Below are positions 6,087 through 13,395 of a stretch of DNA of 32,779 nucleotides, piece by piece (position 1 is the stretch's first letter; every line of letters begins with the position of its first letter). Source of the stretch: Paludibacteraceae bacterium (GTDB lineage Bacteria > Bacteroidota > Bacteroidia > Bacteroidales > Paludibacteraceae). The DNA is taken from contig CAJOIZ010000014.1 of NCBI GenBank assembly GCA_905234835.1, forward strand, positions 47,612 to 80,390, read 5' to 3'. A program made the position numbers and the translations under genes. Below the pieces are notes generated by a model, which was not told the origin of the DNA, made no database searches, and worked only from the letters and a program-made list of their open reading frames with translations.

Positions 6087-8615
6087 ATGAAAAAGATTCT
6101 ATTGGGATTATGTGTGCTGTTTGCCGTGATGGCATCAGCCGAAACAGTGAAAGGAACGGTAAAGGACGCGCAGGGGACCCCCATGCCTTTTGTGACCATC
6201 TCCGTCTTGTCGCAGGACTCCACGCTCATTACGGGCGCCATCACCGATGATGACGGAAATTATTCTATAGAGGTTCCCGTGCGTGCGTATATTATCCAGG
6301 CTTCCTATGTCGGGTTCCATACCGCTTTCGGCGGACCGGATTTTGTCCTGCACGAAGAAACAGAGCGGCTGGCGGAAGTGGAGGTGAAAGCCAAGCGCCC
6401 GCTTATCGAGAGACAGATGGACAAGCTGGTGGTCAATGTCAGCCAGTCCCCTCTTGCGGCGGGAAGCAACGGCAATGACATCCTTCGCCGCTCGCCGGGC
6501 GTGCGCATTGACAAAGACGGCAATATCACCGTCAACGGCAAGTCCGTCGAGATATGGGTGGACGGCAAGCCCTCCTATCTCAGCGGCGACCAGCTCAAGG
6601 CGATGCTCGACGGCACGGACGGCAACACGATAGAGAAGATTGAGATCATCTCCAACCCCTCCGCCAAATACGACGCGAGCGGGCAGGGCGGCATCATCAA
6701 CATCAAGACCAAACGTAATATGATGCGCGGGCTGAACGGTATGTTGTCCGCAGGGTACGGAGGCATGTATTTCGGCGATGTCAGACGCTGGCTGAGTCAG
6801 GAGATGGCTTCGCTGATGCTCAACTATCGCGGCGAGAGGACCTATACCTTCGGCCAGTTGACGCAAGTGTTCGCGCAGAACGATATTGACTTCGAGTCAT
6901 ACCGTAAGACTCCGACTTTGGAGAACTACTCGAAGTCGGGCTACGGTGTGGATTTCCAGTATTACATGCTCAAAGCGGGTAACGACTGGTATATTGACTC
7001 GGTGAACACGCTCGGCTTTATCCTCCAGGTGCCGTATATGGATGTAAAGCAGCAGATTGTACCCGGACGCAACCACGCCTACACCTACAGTCCCGCAGAC
7101 ACCGTCAACAGCGTGACGAACTCGCGTAACCGCTTGCAGGCGCCCCAGCATACGGCGAACCTCAACTATACGCACACGTTCTCGGAGGCGCTCGGACGCG
7201 AACTGACGGTGAACGCGGATTACAACCGTTACCGCAACAGCGCCCGTAATTACCAGGGGACGGAGTTCGTCAGTTCAACGCTCGGCAACAGTTCGGTCGG
7301 GCTGGATATTCACAGCCGCCAGACCGTGGATATCTACAGCGCGAAAATGGATTTCCAGACCAAGTTCTGGCAGACCGGCATGATTGAATGTGGTGTGAAG
7401 TACGCCCTGTCGTCCACCGACAACTCTATGACGACCGATTCAATGCGTAACGGCACAGCCCTTCCGGCCGAACTGAGCGCATTCCGTTATGACGAGCATG
7501 TGGCGGCGGCGTATGTCAGTGCGGGGAAGCAGTTCGGCGAACACTGGTCCGTCAAACTCGGTCTGCGCGGCGAATATACGTTCAGCCGTGGCGACTGGAA
7601 GAGTGCCGACTCCATAACTAACAAGTCGTATTTCAATCCCTTCCCGACGGTCTATATCGGTTACAGCAACCAGCCTGCGGACAGGGACAGACAGACGGAG
7701 TCCTACAGCGTGAGTGCCAGTTACACGCGCCGTATCAAGCGTCCCAACTATTGGATGCTCAATCCTTTCCGGACGTATGTTGATGCCTACAGTTATCAGG
7801 AAGGAAACACAGAACTGACACCGGAGTTCAATAACGATGTGGAGGTCAGTCTCTCATGGACGCAGTATCTCAATATGACGTTCAATTTCGCGCACACGCA
7901 GGACATGTTCTCGTCCAGGGTCACCGTGCTACCCAACGGCATGGGCTATGCGCAATGGGTCAATTTCGGGACTTGCACCACACACGGCGGCAACATCTCC
8001 CTCACCGAACTTCCCATTGTCCCTAAGTTCGCTACACATGACAACACGCAGTCATCAACACAAAGTGACCAACACGAAGTCACCAACACGCAGTCATCAA
8101 CACGAAGTATCGAAGGTGCTTGGCTGGCATTGACGTTGAATGCGGGGTGGCTGCATTTTATCAACCGCTCTTACGAGCGACAGGCGGACGGCAGCCCCGC
8201 CTATGAGAGCAGAAGCCACTACGGTTATGTGGGCGGCACGTTGTCCGCTTACCTGCCGCAGGACTGGACAATGACATTCGATGCCAACTGGGCTTCGCCG
8301 ATGCAGACGGGATATAGCAGGTCAGGCAGCACGTTCTTCTCAGGTTTCGGTGTGCGCAAGACCTATATGAAGAAAGGTCTGGTTTTCAATCTGAACATAC
8401 AGGATTTGGCACGCTCGATGGTGTTCTATGACGAGGACCAGGGTCTGGCGGAGGGGTATGCCAGGTGGCACAGGAATACCGTCCGCCAGCAGCGTGTGGT
8501 GTTTTCTGTCACGTGGATGTTCGGTCAGTACCAGCAGCACAAGCAGCGTAAGGTCGGCGATATGGACGAGGCTGGCCGTCTCGGCGGCGGAGGAGGTGTC
8601 CAGACAGGAAACTGA
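6087..8615 (+). CDS. Outer-membrane beta-barrel protein (CarboxypepD_reg + plug, OMP_b-brl_3 type)
   Basis: From the ATG at 6087 the protein has 842 residues; an upstream TTG at 6057 would lie inside the promoter. A Sec signal (MKKILLGLCVLFAVMASA) is followed by a CarboxypepD_reg-like beta-sandwich (about 24-95, VKGTVKDAQGTPMPFVTISV), then a TonB-receptor plug (about 110-215, DILRRSPGVRIDKDGNITVNG and IEIISNPSAKYDASGQGGIINI). An outer-membrane barrel follows, ending in an aromatic-rich strand region. It probably takes up or responds to an unknown ligand, with TonB. It is GC-richer than the preceding operon. A Ser/Thr/Gln-rich stretch near residues 652-674 is encoded by 14-nt tandem repeats. 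A strong terminator follows the stop. Confidence 0.88.
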   Translation: MKKILLGLCVLFAVMASAETVKGTVKDAQGTPMPFVTISVLSQDSTLITGAITDDDGNYSIEVPVRAYIIQASYVGFHTAFGGPDFVLHEETERLAEVEVKAKRPLIERQMDKLVVNVSQSPLAAGSNGNDILRRSPGVRIDKDGNITVNGKSVEIWVDGKPSYLSGDQLKAMLDGTDGNTIEKIEIISNPSAKYDASGQGGIINIKTKRNMMRGLNGMLSAGYGGMYFGDVRRWLSQEMASLMLNYRGERTYTFGQLTQVFAQNDIDFESYRKTPTLENYSKSGYGVDFQYYMLKAGNDWYIDSVNTLGFILQVPYMDVKQQIVPGRNHAYTYSPADTVNSVTNSRNRLQAPQHTANLNYTHTFSEALGRELTVNADYNRYRNSARNYQGTEFVSSTLGNSSVGLDIHSRQTVDIYSAKMDFQTKFWQTGMIECGVKYALSSTDNSMTTDSMRNGTALPAELSAFRYDEHVAAAYVSAGKQFGEHWSVKLGLRGEYTFSRGDWKSADSITNKSYFNPFPTVYIGYSNQPADRDRQTESYSVSASYTRRIKRPNYWMLNPFRTYVDAYSYQEGNTELTPEFNNDVEVSLSWTQYLNMTFNFAHTQDMFSSRVTVLPNGMGYAQWVNFGTCTTHGGNISLTELPIVPKFATHDNTQSSTQSDQHEVTNTQSSTRSIEGAWLALTLNAGWLHFINRSYERQADGSPAYESRSHYGYVGGTLSAYLPQDWTMTFDANWASPMQTGYSRSGSTFFSGFGVRKTYMKKGLVFNLNIQDLARSMVFYDEDQGLAEGYARWHRNTVRQQRVVFSVTWMFGQYQQHKQRKVGDMDEAGRLGGGGGVQTGN
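8042..8108 (+). repeat. 14-nt tandem repeat inside the OMP gene
   Basis: Four full 14-nt units (8042, 8056, 8070, 8084) plus a partial fifth follow the pattern CAACACGMAGTCAY. The period is not a multiple of three, so successive units are read in different frames and give NTQSSTQSDQHEVTNTQ-type sequence, but the whole insert keeps the barrel frame open. The same unit reappears in the intergenic region at 13135-13249. Confidence 0.85.
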
Positions 8616-8629
8616 ACAAAATAACAACA

Positions 8630-8665
8630 AAATGACATACACTCCTGTGTATGTCATTTGTTTTT
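8630..8665 (+). terminator. Rho-independent terminator after the OMP gene
   Basis: A perfect 13-bp stem, AAATGACATACAC (8630-8642) with GTGTATGTCATTT (8647-8659), has a 4-nt loop and is followed by GTTTTT. It starts 15 bp after the OMP stop. Confidence 0.9.
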
Positions 8666-8667
8666 CG

Positions 8668-8719
8668 TACTTTTGCAGCGTCCTTTGAGGGTACGCACTC
8701 GTCCCGGGTGCGGCTCAAA
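8668..8719 (+). promoter_or_regulatory. Promoter -7 box and 5' leader hairpin of the ybaK-like gene
   Basis: TACTTTTG at 8668-8675 is a Bacteroidota -7 box placed right after the previous terminator. The expected transcript would begin with a hairpin: TTTGAG (8684-8689) pairs with CTCAAA (8714-8719) and CGCAC (8694-8698) with GTGCG (8708-8712). The remaining leader, about 80 nt, is AT-rich. The role of the hairpin (stability, a small RNA, or attenuation) is unknown. Confidence 0.55.
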
Positions 8720-8797
8720 CAAAGAGAAAAATAACTTTGTTATATAGAAGCGTTTTACGAAGACAAGCGGCTACACGCGCACAATACAAGGAGCAAT

Positions 8798-9277
8798 ATG
8801 GCACAGAAGATACAGAAAACGAATGTATGTCGGCTGCTGGATGCGGCAGGGATTGCGTATGAATTGATTGAATACGCAGTGGACGAGTCAGACTTGAGCG
8901 CAACGCATGTGGCGGAACAGTTAGGAGAGGATGTAGATGCCGTGTTCAAGACCATCGTGCTGGAAGGCGATAAGACTAAGCATTTTGTCTGTGTCGTGCC
9001 GGGTGCGTGTGAGGTGGACTTGAAGAAAGCGGCTCGCGCCAGCGGCAATAAGTCCTGCAAACCGATTCCGCAGAAAGAACTGCTGCCGCTCACCGGTTAT
9101 ATTCGTGGCGGTTGTTGTCCGATAGGGATGAAAAGACCATTCCCGTCGTACATTGACGAGACTTGTCTGCTGCATGAGAAGATTTACGTCTCTGCCGGTC
9201 AGCGCGGTATGCAGATTCACCTCAATCCGCAAGACCTGATAAATTATGTGCCTTTAGAAGTAAGCGATTTGATATGA
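8798..9277 (+). CDS. ybaK: YbaK/EbsC family aminoacyl-tRNA deacylase (Cys-tRNA(Pro) type)
   Basis: The 159-residue protein matches YbaK (Cys-tRNA(Pro) deacylase) along its full length: TNVCRLLDAAGIAYELIEY at the start, VFKTIVLEG with the conserved Lys, GACEVDLKKAARA in the middle, and LTGYIRGGCCPIGMKR in the region shaped around the acyl pocket. The enzyme hydrolyses cysteine mischarged onto tRNA(Pro) by ProRS, a cytoplasmic proofreading step. It has its own promoter after the OMP terminator and a leader of about 120 nt. umuD begins 42 bp downstream and could share the transcript. Confidence 0.93.
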   Translation: MAQKIQKTNVCRLLDAAGIAYELIEYAVDESDLSATHVAEQLGEDVDAVFKTIVLEGDKTKHFVCVVPGACEVDLKKAARASGNKSCKPIPQKELLPLTGYIRGGCCPIGMKRPFPSYIDETCLLHEKIYVSAGQRGMQIHLNPQDLINYVPLEVSDLI

Positions 9278-9319
9278 AAAAGATATTCACATGTATATGC
9301 CCCGCTATGAGATAGAAAA

Positions 9320-9754
9320 ATGAGTAAACTGATAGACATAACTGATTCAGAGCAAGCCGAACTTGCGTTAGAGTTCGCCGAATCCATACATGCCGGATTC
9401 CCGTCACCTGCTGCCGACCATGCAGGCGAGCGCATCAACCTGGCGCATGAGATGACGCCCCATCCGGAAACGACGTTCTACGCCCACGTCGAAGGCGATT
9501 CCATGCGTGACGCAGGCATCCTCGATGGCGATATTGTGGTCGTTGATCGTAGTCTCGACCCCAAGAACGGAGATTATATCGTCGCTTTTATCGACGGGGA
9601 GTACACCCTCAAAGAGTTCAAACTGGACGAGACTGGCGAATGTGCTTGGCTCATACCGCACAATCCCGATTTCCAGCCTATCCGAGTGGACAAGAACAAT
9701 GATTTCTCTGTCTGGGGAGTAGTCACTTACGCTATCCACAAGACTAGGCTCTAA
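9320..9754 (+). CDS. umuD: UmuD: LexA-family self-cleaving subunit of DNA polymerase V
   Basis: The 144-residue protein shows the Ala-Gly cleavage site followed by FPSP (A25-G26-F-P-S-P), the nucleophile in GDSM (S61) and the lysine in YTLKEF (K98). These are the UmuD positions with the E. coli spacing. RecA-stimulated self-cleavage gives UmuD', which joins UmuC for translesion synthesis. It precedes umuC by 60 bp, the usual order. I did not find a convincing LexA-type operator in the 42 bp upstream, so SOS control is inferred from the family rather than seen. Confidence 0.94.
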   Translation: MSKLIDITDSEQAELALEFAESIHAGFPSPAADHAGERINLAHEMTPHPETTFYAHVEGDSMRDAGILDGDIVVVDRSLDPKNGDYIVAFIDGEYTLKEFKLDETGECAWLIPHNPDFQPIRVDKNNDFSVWGVVTYAIHKTRL

Positions 9755-9812
9755 ACTCTAAACTTCACTACTTTCCAACTTCTTTCAACTATCAACTCTC
9801 AACTATCAACTC
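9749..9812 (+). repeat. Heptanucleotide repeats between umuD and umuC
   Basis: Two CTCTAAA heptamers (9749-9762) overlap the umuD stop. Two copies of the 14-mer TCAACTATCAACTC (9785-9798, 9799-9812), itself two heptamers, end 2 bp before the umuC ATG. The leader is unstructured and lacks a Shine-Dalgarno site. Confidence 0.8.
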
Positions 9813-9814
9813 TC

Positions 9815-11077
9815 ATGTACGCTCTTGCCGACTGCAATAATTTCTTCGTCTCGTGCGAACGCGTTTTCCGTCCTGATTTGGAGGGAAAGCCGGTGGTCGT
9901 CCTTTCCGGTAACGACGGCTGCGTTGTCTCGCGTTCCAACGAAGCCAAAGCACTCGGCATCACCATGGGCGCTCCCCTGTACCAAATCAAGGCACTCGTT
10001 GAGAAAGACGGAGTCGTTTGCTTCTCCTCCAACTTCTCTCTGTATGGCGACCTTTCCGACCGTGTCATGTCCATTCTTCGCCAGCATACGTCACGCTTCG
10101 AGCAGTACTCCATTGATGAGTGCTTCTTCAATATCGATCATGTCCCTGCGGAGCAGCAAAAAGCCTACTGCGAGAAACTGGTTAAAGCCATACGGCAGGG
10201 TGTGGGAATCCCCGTCTCTATGGGCATTGCCTCCTCTAAAACGCTCGCCAAAGTAGCCTCCAAGTACGCGAAGAAATATCCGGGCTATCATGGTGTGTGT
10301 GAGATACGCACGGAAGAGCAGCGCATCAAGGCGCTTACTGCCTTCGAGATTGGCGATGTCTGGGGTATTGGCAGACGGGCAAAAGCCAAACTCACCGCAG
10401 CGGGCGTAACAACCGCCTTGCAGTTTGCCGATCGCTCTGCTGATTTTGCGCAAAACATGCTTCATAAGCCCGGACTGCTCACGTGGCAGGAGCTTCGCGG
10501 TCAAGATGTGATTGACATCACGGAACTGCCTATGAAGCAGAGCATCACCACCTCTCGCACGTTCGCAACTGCCATCACCGAACAGTCTCTTTTGGAAGAA
10601 CAGATAGCCAATTTCTGCGCCCACTGCGCCCGTCAACTGCGCACGCAAAAATCCGTTGCGCAGCAGTTGTATGTCTATGCCCACACATCCGCTTTCCGCA
10701 CGGACATTGACCAACACTACCTCTCCGAACTGGTAACGCTCCCCGTCGCTACCGCAAACAGTCAGGAACTGATTACCTTTGCTTTGACTGCTTTGCGGCG
10801 CGCATATCGACCCGGAGCGCTTTACAAGAAAGCCGGTGTCGTGTTGCTCAAAATTATTCCCGAAGCGGCTGTAGTACCTGACCTGTTTGATGTCAAAGAC
10901 CGCGACAAGGACAAACGCCTTCAGCGTGTCCTTGATCATATAGATGACCGTCACGGCAAGCGCTCCATCATTTTTGGTTCTCAAATGACCTCCGGGAAGC
11001 AGGTATATAAGACGGAGCACAAAAGCCCTCTCTATACAACCGACCTCCGCGATATCATCACCATCCACGCAAAGTAA
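9815..11077 (+). CDS. umuC: UmuC: Y-family DNA polymerase V catalytic subunit
   Basis: The 420 residues match UmuC (422 in E. coli). The palm begins [18 protein letters not shown] with catalytic Asp 6. [11 protein letters not shown] near residue 102 holds the second acidic pair, and [18 protein letters not shown] follows. [20 protein letters not shown] is the helix-hairpin-helix thumb, and a little-finger domain and UmuC C-terminal region complete it. With cleaved UmuD it copies past DNA lesions at the cost of mutations. Its start at 9815 follows an unusual heptanucleotide-repeat leader. No clear terminator was seen downstream; the next gene has its own promoter. Confidence 0.95.
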   Translation: MYALADCNNFFVSCERVFRPDLEGKPVVVLSGNDGCVVSRSNEAKALGITMGAPLYQIKALVEKDGVVCFSSNFSLYGDLSDRVMSILRQHTSRFEQYSIDECFFNIDHVPAEQQKAYCEKLVKAIRQGVGIPVSMGIASSKTLAKVASKYAKKYPGYHGVCEIRTEEQRIKALTAFEIGDVWGIGRRAKAKLTAAGVTTALQFADRSADFAQNMLHKPGLLTWQELRGQDVIDITELPMKQSITTSRTFATAITEQSLLEEQIANFCAHCARQLRTQKSVAQQLYVYAHTSAFRTDIDQHYLSELVTLPVATANSQELITFALTALRRAYRPGALYKKAGVVLLKIIPEAAVVPDLFDVKDRDKDKRLQRVLDHIDDRHGKRSIIFGSQMTSGKQVYKTEHKSPLYTTDLRDIITIHAK

Positions 11078-11141
11078 TTCTTTCTTGCGGGTGATATTTC
11101 AAGAAAATACACTCATTCTTAAAGAATTTTATTTATATCGC

Positions 11142-11172
11142 TTGCGACATTAAAATACTTGCTGTACTTTTG
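11142..11172 (+). promoter_or_regulatory. Promoter of the MarR/OhrR-like gene
   Basis: TTG (11142-11144), 20 bp, then TACTTTTG (11165-11172) fits the Bacteroidota -33/-7 pattern. The -7 box ends 27 bp before the ATG at 11200, giving a short leader. It lies in an AT-rich gap after umuC. Confidence 0.65.
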
Positions 11173-11199
11173 CGTCGTGAACGATATAAATGGGCTATT

Positions 11200-11649
11200 A
11201 TGGATAACGGGCAACTGAAATTAGAGAACCAGTTTTGTTTTCGTTTGTACTCTGCGGCGAGGCTGATGATGGGCGCGTATCACCCGTATTTGGATCCGCT
11301 GGGCATCACCTATCCGCAGTACTTGGTGTTGCTCGTGCTTTGGGAGCAGGACAAGCAACCGGTATGCGACATCGGCAAGCGTCTCTTGTTGGACACAAAC
11401 ACGATGACACCACTCCTGCAGCGTATGGAGAAAGCCGGACTCATCACGCGTACACGCGGCAAAGAGGACACGCGCCAGCGTATAGTCTCGCTCACCAAAC
11501 AAGGTAGAGCATTGTACGAGCAAGCGCAACACATACCGGAAGACATGCGCAAAGCGGTGATGATGCCGGAAAGTAAAATGGAGGAATTTCTGCAGATGAT
11601 TCCGCTGCTCGACCAACTGATTGAAGCACTAAAAAAGCTCAACGCCTAA
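11200..11649 (+). CDS. MarR family regulator, OhrR-like
   Basis: The ATG at 11200 gives a 149-residue protein; an earlier TTG at 11170 lies in the -7 box and is not a credible start. The sequence resembles OhrR: an N-terminal NQFCFRLYSAARLMM with a Cys where OhrR has its peroxide-sensing Cys, then GITYPQYLVLLVLWE, a winged-helix region (LLLDTNTMTPLLQRMEKAGLITRTRG, DTRQRIVSLTKQG) and a C-terminal dimerisation helix. OhrR proteins repress organic-hydroperoxide-resistance genes until the Cys is oxidised. The targets here could be the ferritin-like and nitroreductase genes just downstream; that is inference. Confidence 0.88.
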   Translation: MDNGQLKLENQFCFRLYSAARLMMGAYHPYLDPLGITYPQYLVLLVLWEQDKQPVCDIGKRLLLDTNTMTPLLQRMEKAGLITRTRGKEDTRQRIVSLTKQGRALYEQAQHIPEDMRKAVMMPESKMEEFLQMIPLLDQLIEALKKLNA

Positions 11650-11711
11650 ACTACTTAACCTCTAAACAACCAATAAACAAATAAACATCTAAACACCTAA
11701 ACAACAAAGTT

Positions 11712-12173
11712 ATGACAAAAGAAGAAGCATTAAAAGGATTCGCCTATCTGGGCGCAGTATGGTTCGGTAACAGCAAGCAGCACTTCGCCTTCTCGGCGTA
11801 TGACCGTCTGAACGGATGGAACAAGTTGGCTGACAAGTGGAAAGAAGAAGCCGAAGAAGAGTGGGACGAGGCAGAAGAGGTACTCAACCGTTTGGTTGAG
11901 CTCGGCTGCAAACCCGCTGACCTTCAAGAGGCTATGAAGACCATCGAGTTCCCCTTCTACGATGACCCAAAGCAGCAGATTGAGTCGGATTATCAGCCCG
12001 ACGCAATTAAGCAACTGAGCGAGTTGGCAGAGGCATTCAACGACGACTACCCCACCAAGAAACTCATTCTCAAGTGGATTGACGGCGAGAAAGACCACAT
12101 GGCTTGGGAGGCTCAGTATATCTCTCTCATCAACCGCCTCGGCTATGACAACTTCCTCATGGCTATGATGTAA
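11712..12173 (+). CDS. Ferritin-like helical protein (putative)
   Basis: The 153-residue protein is acidic and helical. Two segments resemble metal-binding helices of bacterioferritin-like proteins: KWKEEAEEEWDEAEEVLNRLVELG near residue 44 and DGEKDHMAWEAQYISLINRLG near 125. The second has the E-x-x-H spacing of the diiron site. The first lacks the expected His of its E-x-x-H, so the site may be changed. It could store iron or protect against peroxide, which would suit its place behind an OhrR-like regulator. The leader is a run of TAAACA-like repeats with no Shine-Dalgarno. The assignment is tentative. Confidence 0.6.
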   Translation: MTKEEALKGFAYLGAVWFGNSKQHFAFSAYDRLNGWNKLADKWKEEAEEEWDEAEEVLNRLVELGCKPADLQEAMKTIEFPFYDDPKQQIESDYQPDAIKQLSELAEAFNDDYPTKKLILKWIDGEKDHMAWEAQYISLINRLGYDNFLMAMM

Positions 12174-12174
12174 A

Positions 12175-12202
12175 AACTGATAACTGACAACTGATAACTA
12201 AT
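12175..12202 (+). repeat. Four heptanucleotide repeats before the small wHTH gene
   Basis: AACTGAT, AACTGAC, AACTGAT and AACTAAT follow one another without gaps, beginning 2 bp after the previous stop (TAA ending at 12173) and ending 1 bp before the ATG at 12204. The repeats therefore are essentially the entire intergenic leader. Confidence 0.85.
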
Positions 12203-12203
12203 C

Positions 12204-12377
12204 ATGAAAGATCAAGTATTACAAGCCATGCGTGACTTCGGCCAACCCGTCAACGCAGGCAAGATTGCGGAGATAACAGGTATCGAGCGCAAGGAAGTGG
12301 ACAAAGCGTTTGCAGAACTCAAGAAGGAAGGTGCGATTATCTCGCCCGTCCGCTGCAAATGGGCTCCGGCTAACTGA
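12204..12377 (+). CDS. Small winged-helix protein (57 aa)
   Basis: A 57-codon frame starts at ATG 12204 and ends at TGA 12375-12377. It begins MKDQVLQAMRDFGQPVNAG and continues with KIAEITGIERKEVDKAFAELKK, a typical helix-turn-helix, then EGAIISPVRCKWAPAN as a wing-like end. The pattern is that of tiny MarR-like or DprA-winged-helix-like proteins in Bacteroidota. It follows the ferritin-like gene by 30 bp and is followed by a terminator, so the two probably form an operon. DNA binding is likely from the fold; targets are unknown. Confidence 0.8.
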   Translation: MKDQVLQAMRDFGQPVNAGKIAEITGIERKEVDKAFAELKKEGAIISPVRCKWAPAN

Positions 12378-12386
12378 CAACAAACA

Positions 12387-12410
12387 CGGGGAGGGCACCG
12401 GCTCTCCCCG
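12387..12410 (+). terminator. Terminator hairpin after the small wHTH gene
   Basis: CGGGGAG (12387-12393) pairs with CTCCCCG (12404-12410) across a 10-nt loop. It is followed by TATTGTTATAATTT, a weak T-rich tail. Confidence 0.65.
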
Positions 12411-12431
12411 TATTGTTATAATTTGGATAAC

Positions 12432-13115
12432 ATGACATTACAAGAAGCTATCATTGCGCGCCATAGTGTGCGCAAATTCCTCGACAAGCCCATCGAGGCA
12501 GAGAAAGTCAAGGCGATGCAACTATGCATTGACGAATGTAACCATGCGGGCGGTTTGCACTTGCAATTGATAACCGACGAACCGGTTGCTTTCGGGAATG
12601 GCATCGACCTGCCTAAATACGGCAAGTTCGAAGGTGTCAGCAATTACATCGCGTTGGTCGCACCGAAAGGTTCAGCGGGTGACGAATTGACCGGTTACTA
12701 CGGCGAAAAAGTGGTATTGCTTGCGCAGACGCTTGGACTCAATTCGTGCTGGGTGGGTCTGACGTTCAAGAAAGTCAAGACCGCTTATTCGGTGGCGCAA
12801 GGCGAAGAACTGAAAGGCGTGATTGCCCTCGGTTACGGAGCGACGCAAGGCAACCAACACCCGCAGAAGAAATCGTTTGCGGATGTAGCCAAAGCACCAG
12901 AGCCGGTTCCGGCATGGTTTGTACGCGGCATCGAAGCTGCGCTCTTGGCTCCGACCGCCGTCAATCAACAGAAGTTTGAGTTCGTCTTGCGCCCTGATAA
13001 TCATGTAGAAGCGAAAACAAAGTTTTCCTTCATCGGCTATACCCATATCGACCTCGGCATTGCCAAGTACCACTTCGAACTGGCTGCCGGCAAAGAGAAT
13101 TTTAATTGGAAATAG
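12432..13115 (+). CDS. Nitroreductase family protein
   Basis: The ATG at 12432 gives 227 residues starting MTLQEAIIARHSVRKFLDKPI, the conserved FMN-binding N-terminus (R-x-S-V-R-x-F/Y) of nitroreductases. GLNSCWVGLTF and a later EAALLAPTAVNQQKFEF also fit the two-domain TM1586-like subgroup, in which the second half repeats part of the fold. An upstream in-frame TTG at 12423 is less likely. Members are FMN-dependent NAD(P)H oxidoreductases in the cytoplasm; the physiological substrate is unknown. It sits downstream of the OhrR-like/ferritin-like genes but is separated by a terminator. Confidence 0.88.
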   Translation: MTLQEAIIARHSVRKFLDKPIEAEKVKAMQLCIDECNHAGGLHLQLITDEPVAFGNGIDLPKYGKFEGVSNYIALVAPKGSAGDELTGYYGEKVVLLAQTLGLNSCWVGLTFKKVKTAYSVAQGEELKGVIALGYGATQGNQHPQKKSFADVAKAPEPVPAWFVRGIEAALLAPTAVNQQKFEFVLRPDNHVEAKTKFSFIGYTHIDLGIAKYHFELAAGKENFNWK

Positions 13116-13134
13116 CAGATATGCCCTGATTCAC

Positions 13135-13249
13135 CAACAGCGTAGCTAATCAACACGAAGTCAACAACACGAAGTCAACAACACGTAGTCACCAACAGCG
13201 AAGCTAATTAACACGCAGTCACCAACAGCGAAGCTGACCAACACGACAG
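13135..13249 (+). repeat. Intergenic array of 14- and 16-nt degenerate repeats
   Basis: Two related unit types alternate. The 14-nt CAACACGAAGTCAM occurs at 13151, 13165, 13179 and, changed, at 13209. The 16-nt CAACAGCGAAGCTAAT-like unit occurs at 13135, 13193 and 13223. A partial unit follows at 13239. The 14-mer is the same as the one inside the OMP gene at 8042-8108. No reading frame is apparent. Confidence 0.85.
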
Positions 13250-13258
13250 CAAGCATGA

Positions 13259-13302
13259 GCGGGTGATTAGCGGGTGATTACCGGGTGATTAGCGGGTGAT
13301 TA
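13259..13302 (+). repeat. Four tandem 11-nt repeats
   Basis: GCGGGTGATTA is repeated four times without gaps (13259, 13270, 13281 with one change, 13292). The array directly follows the 14/16-nt array. It is about 94 bp upstream of the alpha/beta hydrolase start and 11 bp is close to one helical turn. Confidence 0.88.
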
Positions 13303-13395
13303 GCCTAACTATACCGAAACGACACCGCATCATCACACCAACTATGCCTGTCTTGAATAATCATCTCGAACTCACAATAAACTAAGTTACGTGAT

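Noticed and set aside
6135..6866. A 243-codon open frame on the - strand inside the OMP gene
   Set aside because: It is antisense to a clear signal-plug coding sequence and has no domain, signal or promoter; long antisense frames are common in this GC-richer gene.
10091..11068. A 325-codon - strand frame opposite umuC
   Set aside because: UmuC is unmistakable on the + strand; the antisense frame shows no family motifs.
11115..11127. Terminator after umuC
   Set aside because: ATTCTT/AAGAAT would leave a one-base loop, which cannot form a hairpin.
13135..13302. CRISPR-like array
   Set aside because: Units are adjacent without unique spacers; these are simple tandem repeats.
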